Below, piece after piece: positions 36,501 through 45,500 of a stretch of DNA of 64,000 bases. The stretch lies in contig JAQNBH010000015.1 in NCBI GenBank assembly GCA_028752905.1, forward strand, positions 16,228,169 through 16,292,168, in the 5' to 3' direction. The notes under the pieces are model-generated. The model searched no databases, had not been told where the DNA came from, and saw nothing but the letters and a program-made list of their open reading frames with translations. The stretch is from Cladorhizidae sp. MBARI D1340-BT2. Lineage: Eukaryota > Porifera > Demospongiae > Poecilosclerida > Cladorhizidae. Position numbers and translations under genes: made by a program. How positions within the stretch are numbered: the stretch's first letter is position 1; each line of letters opens with the position of its first letter.

Positions 36501-39500
36501 TAACACCCCGAGTGCGAGCCCCCTCCATTGCTAAAGATACCCGTTAATGTTAAAGATATTCGACCACCAGTACAATTATGTTTGACCCCCTTATATTTGA
36601 CCCCCCAATATTAAAGGTATTTGCACCACCAATATTCAACTCCCAATGCTAAACCCCAACGCTAAAAATATTCAACCCCGATGCTAAAGATATTCGACTA
36701 TTCAATGCTTAAGATATTCAACCCCCAGCATTCAAGATATTCAACCCCAGCGATAAAAATATTCAACCCCTCAATGCTAAAGATATTCGACCACCAATGC
36801 TTAAGATATTCAACCCCCAATGCTAAAGATCAACCCCTTATTGCTTATGATATTCAACCACCAATGCAAAAGATATTCAACCCCCAATGCTAAAGATATT
36901 CAACCCCCAATGCTAAAGATCAACCCCTTATTGCTTAAGATATTCAACCACCAATGCAAAAGATATTCAACCCCCAATGCTAAAGATCAACCCCTTATTG
37001 CTTAAGATATTCAACCACCAATGCAAAAGATATTGAACCCTCAATGCTAAAGATATTGAACACGCAAATGCCAAAGATATTGAACCCCCAATGCTAAAAA
37101 TATTTAAATCTAAAGATATTGAACCCCACAATGCTAACCCCTAATGCTAAAGATATTGAACCCCCAATGCTAAAACGATTTAAATCTAAAGATATTGAAC
37201 CCCACAATGCTAACCCCTAATGCTAAAGATATTGAACCCCCAATACTAAAGATATTCAACCCTCAATGCCAAAGATATTGAACCCCACATGCTAAATATA
37301 TTGAACCCCAATGCTAAAGATATTCAACCCCACAAGCTGAACCCCCAATGCTAAAGATATTGAACCCCACAATGCTAAATATATTGAACCCCCAATGCTA
37401 AAGATATTCAACCCCCAACTCCAGGCGTCTCCATCTTTCCCACCCCCATTGAACCCACCCACGCCTAAAGAAAAAGAATAATAAAAAATGAAGAAACCCC
37501 ACCTACCCATCCCCAAAATACACGCACTCACTCCCACTTCTCCTTCAACCTAAGCAACGCACACACAGAGAGGACATCACACTTGTTAACATACATTTTC
37601 AAACACTAGTCTGATTTCTCCCGTCTCGTCAGAGCTGGGGAGGATAATGTTCAGAGCAAACTTCTTCTTCCCGACATCCACATCCGGCAAAGACTCGGCT
37701 CCTGTCAGCACAAACTTCTGAATACAGGGATCCATTGCCTTAAACTCCATCTCATTCTTGTAGTAGGTCAAGTTGTTTCCTGTGAGGGTAGTAAATAAAA
37801 CAGGAAGTAATGCAGTAAGTTATTTCCTGTGAGGGTAATAAATGAAACAGGAAGTGATGCAGTAAGTTATTTCCTGTGAGGGTAATAAATGAAACGGAAA
37901 AAGAAGTGACACTGGATTACTATCCTACTATTGGTAATGTAAATAATATGTAACAATGCATCTTTGCAATATGCTCTTCAGGACATTGTCTAGTCAGTCA
38001 CATGTCATACAAGGCTTCTGATGGATTTCCTTCTTCAGGTTCTAAGTTCAGGGGGTGGTGTTGCTGCTGAGTTCAGGGGTGGTGGTGTATCTGCTGAGTT
38101 CAGGGGGTGGTGTCACTGCTGAGTTCAGGGGGTGGTGTCACTGCCGAGTTCAGGGGGTGGTGTCACTGTTGAGTTCAGGGGGTGGTGTTGCTGCTGAGTT
38201 CAGGGGGTGGTGTCACTGCAGAGTTCTGGGGGTGGTGACTGCTGAGTTCAGGGGGTGGTGTCACTGCAGAGTTCAGGGGGTGGTGTCACTGCAGAGTTCA
38301 GGCAGGGAATGCCATAGTAAACTTCCAATGAACAGGCAAGAAGTGGAAAGAAGAGCATTAGACCTCAAGACGAACCAGACAATAACATTTCCGCTTGAAC
38401 CCAATGCCCTGTGCACGTGCTGAGGTGGCAAGAACCCGCTGAATGGAGACAAAAGTGAGAGGTCTGGGAACAGAAGTGCAGGCCACATGCTCCCCATTGT
38501 TTCTTGTACCTACGTCTCACACCTCGCCACTCCCTGTAGTTGCAGACCACGCACACTTCCAGTTCCTATTAGGAAGACCTCATTCTCTGGTAGTCGAAGA
38601 ATGCGAACAACAACCAATTAGCTTTGTCTTGGAACTGGAGAGCTAAAAGGATTTCGAGGTACATAACCAGATTCACATGCATCGCTAGCCAATTCCCTGC
38701 AGTCAGCAGGCGCCACCTTGCTTTACAGAGTAAATACGTCACTTCCTATATGTCGCTTAATAAAATAAAATAAAATAAATAAAAAAAGCATAATCGTAGA
38801 AACTGAAATCTTGTTTTGTCCTTCCTCAGACTCATGATGACCACACATGAGGTGAGGTGTTTAAGTTAACATAAAAAATAAAGTCACATGCCGTGCACAT
38901 GATCCATGACATGTATGATTGCTGCAGCATTTCTGTGTTGTTTGATTTCTTGCTCATCAGCTCCTGTGTATTGACAATGTATGCAGCCACTCCTATCCCC
39001 CGTAATCCCCCATGGTCCTGCTCGCTCATGTCCCCTGTAATCCTTCATCCCCTTGCTCGCTCATGTCCCCTGTAATCCCTCGCACTCCTGCTCGCTCATG
39101 TCCCCTGTAATCCCTCGCACTCCTGCTCACTCATGTCCCCTAATCCCTCGCACTCCTGCTCGCTCATGTCCCCTGTAATCCCTCGCACTCCTGCTCGCTT
39201 GTGTCCCCTGTAATCCCCCATGGTCCTGCTCGCTCATGTCCCCTGTAATCCCTTGCACTCCTGCTCGCTCATGTCCCCTGTAATCCCTCGCACTCCTGCT
39301 CGCTCATGTCCCCTGTAATCCTTCACACTCCTGCTCGCTCATGTCCTCTGTGATCCCTCACCATGCATTCCACACGGGGAACATTTTGCTACTGTTTAGT
39401 GCAGTGAGGAAACAAAAATAAAATGTCCTCTGGAATCAAGAGGTGTCTGTAAATCAGGAGGGAGGGAAGTGAATCAGAGGGGAGGGAGGGGTTAAATCAG

Positions 39501-42500
39501 GGAGGGAGGGTAGACAAGGGAGGGAGGGGTTAAATCAGGGAGGAAAGTAAATCAGGGAGGTAGGAGGGTTAAATTAGGGAGGGGAAGTAAACCAGGGAGG
39601 GGGGGGGGGAGGTAATCAGGGTGGGAGGGAAATAAATCAGGGAGGGAGGGGTTAAATCAGGAAGACAGGTTAAGTAAATCAGGGAGGAAGGAGGGGTTAA
39701 ATCAGAGGTTAAATCAAGGGTACGTCAGAGGTTAAATCAAGGGTACGTCAGATGTGTATACATTTGAAGTGTTCCTAACCCTCTCACCACTGGTATGTTT
39801 AACCCTCTCACCACTAGTATGTTTAACCCTCTCACCACTGGTATTTCTAACCCTCTCACCACTGGTATTTCTAACCCTCTCACCACTGGTATGTTTAACC
39901 CTCTCACCACTGGTATTTCTAACCCTCTCACCTCTGGTATGTTTAACCCTCTCACCAGTGGTATTTCTAACCCTCTCACCACTGGTATTTCTAACCCTCT
40001 CACCACTGGTATGTTTAACCCTCTCACTACTGCATTGTTGAGAGGCGATACAGGAATTTAAAACATGAATACAATTACAGCAATGAAACTAAAGAGCTCT
40101 GCAGGCACACACGAACCAATACGGGAGAGCGCCATCAATATAACTGCAGTCTAATAATAATGACCACAAACACTAACATCATTATGCCAATGACCACAGT
40201 AATTACAATGACCATAAACTCTAACATCAATGCCAACAGTATTTACAATGCCAACAGTGTTTACAATGACCGCAAATACTAACATCATTATGCCAAAAAC
40301 CACAGTAATCACAATGACCACAACCACTAACATCATTATGCCAATGACCACATTAATTATAATGACCACAACACTAACATCATTAAGCCACATCATTAAG
40401 CCAGTGAACACAGTAATTACAATGACCACAAACACTAACATCATTATGCCAAAGGCCACAGTAATTACTATGACCATAAACTCTAACATCAATGCCAACA
40501 GTATTTACAATGACCGCAAACACTCTAACACTAACATTATTAACTAAGATCATTATGCAAAAAACCACAGTAATCACAATGACCACAGACACTAACATTA
40601 TGCCAATGACCACATTGATTATAATGACCACAAACACTAACATCATTAAGCCAGTGAACACAGTAATTACAATGACCACTACAATGACCACAAACACTAA
40701 CATCATTAAGCCAGTGAACACAGTAATTACAATGACCACAAACACTAACATCATTAAGCCAGTGAACACAGTAATTACAATGACCACAAACACTAACATC
40801 ATTAAGCCAGTGACTACAATGACCACAAACACCAACATCGTTAAGCCAGTGAACACAGTAATTACAATGACCACAGACACTAACATCATTAAGCCAGTGA
40901 CTACAATGACCACAAACACTAACATCGTTAAGCCAGTGAACACAGTAATTACAATGACCACAAACACTAACATCATTAAGCCAGTGACTACAATGACCAC
41001 AAACACTGCAGTGAACACTCGCACAAAGTCAATAATGTTCTAGTTACAAACATTAAACATATGTTTGACACAATGCAAACATATGGCTGTAGATATTTGT
41101 AAAAATGCAGCACCCCCCCCCCCCCCCTCCCAACCATTATTACTGAGCTATACGTAGAGATTTTGTACGCACGTGACATAACAACATAGTTATTTATGGG
41201 TGTGGTTTGAGCTCTATCAAGTGCATCATGTATAGCTCTACGCAGCTCCAGAACAGGCTGGCGTCTCTCTACTTCCCTTGTGGGAAAGAAAGATGGTCTG
41301 GGAAAACAGGAAGGGTCAAGTTGTTCTTTGCCATCGCTAGAGCGGCAGTGGTTAATTAGTACATACACGTGGCCTGCACAGAGGGCACGGCCTTCATGAC
41401 GTACCATATCATTCCGGAAGATGTTAAAGAACTTAGTTTCCTCCCGTCGATTAGTGTGGAGATAAGGGCGTCTCCACAGCCCCAACAGAAAGCCACCTTC
41501 TCGCTTCTCCGTTTCCGACGTCAGCTGCTATACAACCCATCGTATGTGCGTTGATGGAAGTTCCATCCATTTAGAGCAGCCAGTAATTACATTCCTCCAG
41601 GACAAGCAAGCTCGTGCCCCTTGACCCTTTGCTGGATGGGAAACGTCGATCATAGCAGACTATCCCAAAGTCAGACGATCATTTGGTAGGTTTCTTTCTG
41701 CTTCCTCAACCAGCCCCATCCCATCTCTGATTGGCTCTCTGTGTTTCCCCATCTCTGATTGGCTCTCTGTTTCCCCATCTCTGATTGGCTCTCTGTTTCC
41801 CCATCTCTGATTGGCTCTCTGTTTCCCCATCTCTGATTGGCTCTCTGTGTTTCCCCATCTCTGATTGGCTCTCTGTGTTTCCCCATCTCTGATTGGCTCT
41901 CTGTTTCCCCATCTCTGATTCGCTCTCTGATTCGCTCTCTGTTTCCCCAACTCTGATTGGCTCTCTGTTTCCCCGATCTCTGATTGGCTCTCTCTGTTTC
42001 CCCATCTCTGATTCGCTCTCTGTTTCCCCATCTCTGATTGGCTCTCCGTGTTTCCCCATCTCTGATTGGCTGTCTATGTTTCCCCATCTCTGATTGGCTC
42101 TCTCTGTTTCCCCATCTCTGATTGGCTCTCTGTGTTTCCCCATCTCTGATTGGCTGTCTATGTTTCCCCATCTCTGATTGGCTCTCTCTGTTTCCCCATC
42201 TCTGATTGGCTCTCTGTTTCCCCATCTCTGATTGGCTCTCTGTTTCCCCATCTCTGATTGGCTCTCTGTGTTTCCCCATCTCTGATTGGCTCTCTCTGTT
42301 TCCCCATCTCTGATTGGCTCTCTGTTTCCCCATCTCTGATTGGCTCTCTGTGTTTCCCCATCTCTGATTGGCTCTCTGTGTTTCCCCATCTCTGATTGGC
42401 TCTCTGTTTCCCCATCTCTGATTGGCTCTCTGTTTCCCCATCTCTGATTCGCTCTCTGATTCGCTCTCTGTTTCCCCAACTCTGATTGGCTCTCTGTTTC

Positions 42501-45500
42501 CCCGATCTCTGATTGGCTCTCTCTGTTTCCCCATCTCTGATTCGCTCTCTGTTTCCCCATCTCTGATTGGCTCTCTCTGTTTCCCCATCTCTGATTGGCT
42601 CTGTGTTTCCCCATCTCTGATTGGCTCTCTCTGTTTCCCCATCTCTGATTGGCTCTCTATGTTACCCCATCTCTGATTGGCTCTCTGTTTCCCCATCTCT
42701 GATTGGCTCTCTGTTTCCCCATCTCTGATTGGCTCTCTATGTTTCCCCATCTCTGATTGGCTCTCTCTGTTTCCCCGTCTCTGATGGGCTCTCTGTGTTT
42801 CCCTATCTCTGATGGGCTCTGTGTTTCCCTATCTCTGATGGGCTCTCTATGTTTGTGGCCCATAAGACACCAACACCACTAAGGGTCTACCAATTCTAAT
42901 TCTTGCACACTCACTGTGTCAGTATCACACATTGAGAAATGTAGCAACAATAACAGACACTCAAGAGATGCCGTCAGCCCATGGAAAGAACAAAGTCATG
43001 CTTGGCCTTTGCCGTTCAAATCAATTGGATAGCTTCCAGCAATCAGGGGGGAAAGGAGGGTGGGGGGGGGGAGCAGCTGACAAATCATGACTAGCGTAAA
43101 AATAGCTTTATTGGCACTGGCCAGTACAATATACATCCGAGCTAATCCCAGTTGAAGGTCCAGAGCCGGAACTGCGGCTCCCACCCAAATACGTTAAGTG
43201 AGAGTTGACATGGTTACAAGTGGCAATGGCTATATTAAGATCCTTCCTTTAAGCACTTGAAGCTCTATATATGGTCGAGTGCCGTCATGGCCTGATCAAA
43301 TGTGGAAGTCCACAAAGATTTGACTTCTTCCCCACCCATTATTGCACCCATTATTGCCTGGGGCTAAGGCCAGGGCTAGAGCTACTGTAAATCTAAGGCT
43401 AGCACTAGAGCTAGGGCTAGAGCTAGAGCTAGGGCTAGAGCTAGGGCTAGAGCTAGGGTTAAGGCTAGTGCCAGCGAGCGAGCTAGGGCTAAGGCTAGGG
43501 CTAGAGCTAAGGCTAGGACCAGAGCCAAAGCTATAGCTCTAGAACAAGGGCTGGAGCTAGGGCTAAGGCAAGGCCAGGGCTAGAGCTAAAGCTAGGGCTA
43601 GAGCTACAGTAGGGCTAAGGCTAGGACTAGAGCTAGAACTAGGGCTAAGCAAGGGCTAAGGCCAAGGTTAGAGCTAGGGCTAAGGCAAGGCTAGGGCTAG
43701 AGCTACAGTAGGGCTAAGGCTAGGACTAGAGCTAGAACTAGGGCTAAGCAAGGGCTAAGGCCAAGGTTAGAGCTAGGGCTAAGGTCAGGACAAGAGCTAG
43801 GGTTAAGGCCAGGACTAGAGCTATGGCTAAAGCTAGGGCTAAGGCCAGGATCAGAGCTAGGGTTAAAGCTAGGGCTAAGGCCAGGACTAGAGCTAGGGCT
43901 AAAGCTAGGGCTAAGGCCAGGATCAGAGCTAGGATTAAAGCTAGGGCTAAGGCCAGGACAAGAGCTAGGGTTAAGGCCAGGACTAGAGCTAGGACTAGAG
44001 CTAGGGCTAAAGCTAGGGCTAAGGCCAGGATCAGAGCTAGGGTTAAAGCTAGGGCTAAGGCCAGGCTAGGGCTAAAGCTAGGGCTAGAGCTATGGGTAGG
44101 GATATACAGTGTATGTAAACGGCGGGCAAAATCTTTGAACTTGAAATACCCATAGATGATCCTGGACCAGAAACACTGGAAAAGCATCTGGCTCCTCACA
44201 AGAAAGTAATTGTCATTACGAACATCCAACGTTCAAGCCAAAGTCCATGTTGCATGTCTACAGCTTCTTATGAACATTTTCATAGGGTCTAAAAATAGAA
44301 CTGTGTAGTCCTTGGGGGGGGGGGGGGGGGGGGGATGTTGCAACCAGTGCATTGCTAAGTGTGAGGATGTCAGCAGCTGTTGTATACGTGTGCAACGATG
44401 ACTGTGGGGTAAACTAGTGCCAACACACATCAAGGTATCTAAGTGGTGACATACGCCATTGTCTGTGATTGTGTACACACATACTTCACTTCTGAATTAA
44501 CACGTATACTGGGGAGGGGGGTTAGGTGTAGGCCAAGGGTCCCTGAATGTTCCCGGGTAAAATGAGGGTAAAATGAGGGCTGCCCAGAAATGAGAGCTGC
44601 CCATAACTGCCACCATGACCTTTCCTAGGACAGGTTGTAGGTTTACCTGGGAGGGCGGGAGGGCCTCAGTGTCTACACACGGATCACGCATCACTTGACT
44701 TCCCCAGGATGTCTCTCTCCTAGTCCCAGAATAACCCAACAATGCCCCAGCACTGGCCCTAGATAACTACTAGGCCAGCACTGGTTCCAGGAACCATGCT
44801 ATATAAGTCAGCCCACGCTGAGGATAACGCGCGAGAGACCCGCGTGTCCAGGAAGAGACGAAATAAGAGTACGTACAATCCTCCTGACACAGCATAATCG
44901 TCCAGCAGTCGTGGAAAAGAGGGAGGGGTCAGTCACTTGAGAGATCTTACCTTTGAGGACGAAGAAGAACTTCTTAGGAGAGCGAATGGTGAGTCGACTA
45001 GGTCTGGAGAACTTGATTTCACCCGTCAGTTTCAGAGCGGGGCTGGTCTCGGAGGTCTACGCAAGAGAGAACAAACAAACTCATAAATACAAGGCCTTTG
45101 CTCACTAATTGAATTAGCAACTTGCGAGCAAGCACGGCTCTCCTCACATACTTCAGGGAGCAGCGTACTCCCTGTGTACCCCCTGTGTGACACACGGCTC
45201 TCCTCACACCCCCATCAGGGAGCAGCGTACTCCATGTGTACTCCCTGTGTGACCCACGGCTCTCCTCACACCCCCATCAGGGAGGAGTGTACTCCCGTGT
45301 ACCCCCTGTGTGACCCACGGCTCTCCTCACACCCCCATCAGGGAGGAGCGTACTCCCTGTGTACCCCCTGTGTGACTCACGGCTCTCCTCACACACATCA
45401 GGGAGGAGCGTACTCCCTGTGTACCCCCTGTGTGACCCACGGCTCTCCTCACACCCCCATCAGGGAGGAGCGTACTCCCTGTGTACCCCCTGTGTGACCC

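Larger units (their letters stand above)
30204..37594 (-). other. Kindlin intron, 7.4 kb
   Basis: Donor AAT|GTATGT (37589-37594) and acceptor GTGCAG (30204-30209) on the minus strand. It holds minisatellites with 38-, 63-, 113-, 17-, ~42-, 22- and 23-bp units. A purine-rich stretch at 30220-30390 reads as a long pyrimidine tract in the transcript, just before the acceptor. An AGCTTA-rich unique stretch is at 32170-32400. Stretches 31630-32570, 34310-34800, 34930-35450 and 35725-36540 show no gene; a plus-strand frame at 35266 upstream of the 22-bp array has no recognisable motif. Confidence 0.75.
37780..44950 (-). other. Kindlin intron, 7.2 kb
   Basis: Donor AAG|GTAAGA (44945-44950) and acceptor CTCACAG (37780-37786). 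It holds minisatellites with 47-, 25-, 34-, 24-, ~48-, ~27- and GCTAGGG-type units plus a purine-rich stretch. Non-repeat stretches are 38310-38990, 41020-41710 (with an unidentified open frame), 42860-43360 and 44100-44940. A G18 tract is near 44317 and C15 near 41112. Confidence 0.75.

Noticed and set aside
41671..42750. Minus-strand frames of 300-359 codons with [10 protein letters not shown] repeats
   Set aside because: Translation of the 26-29-bp array. Frame changes with unit length, and no other domain is present.
43362..44096. Telomere or interstitial telomeric repeat (TTAGGG-like words)
   Set aside because: No run of the hexamer. The words are GCTAGGG and GCTAAGG in irregular order.
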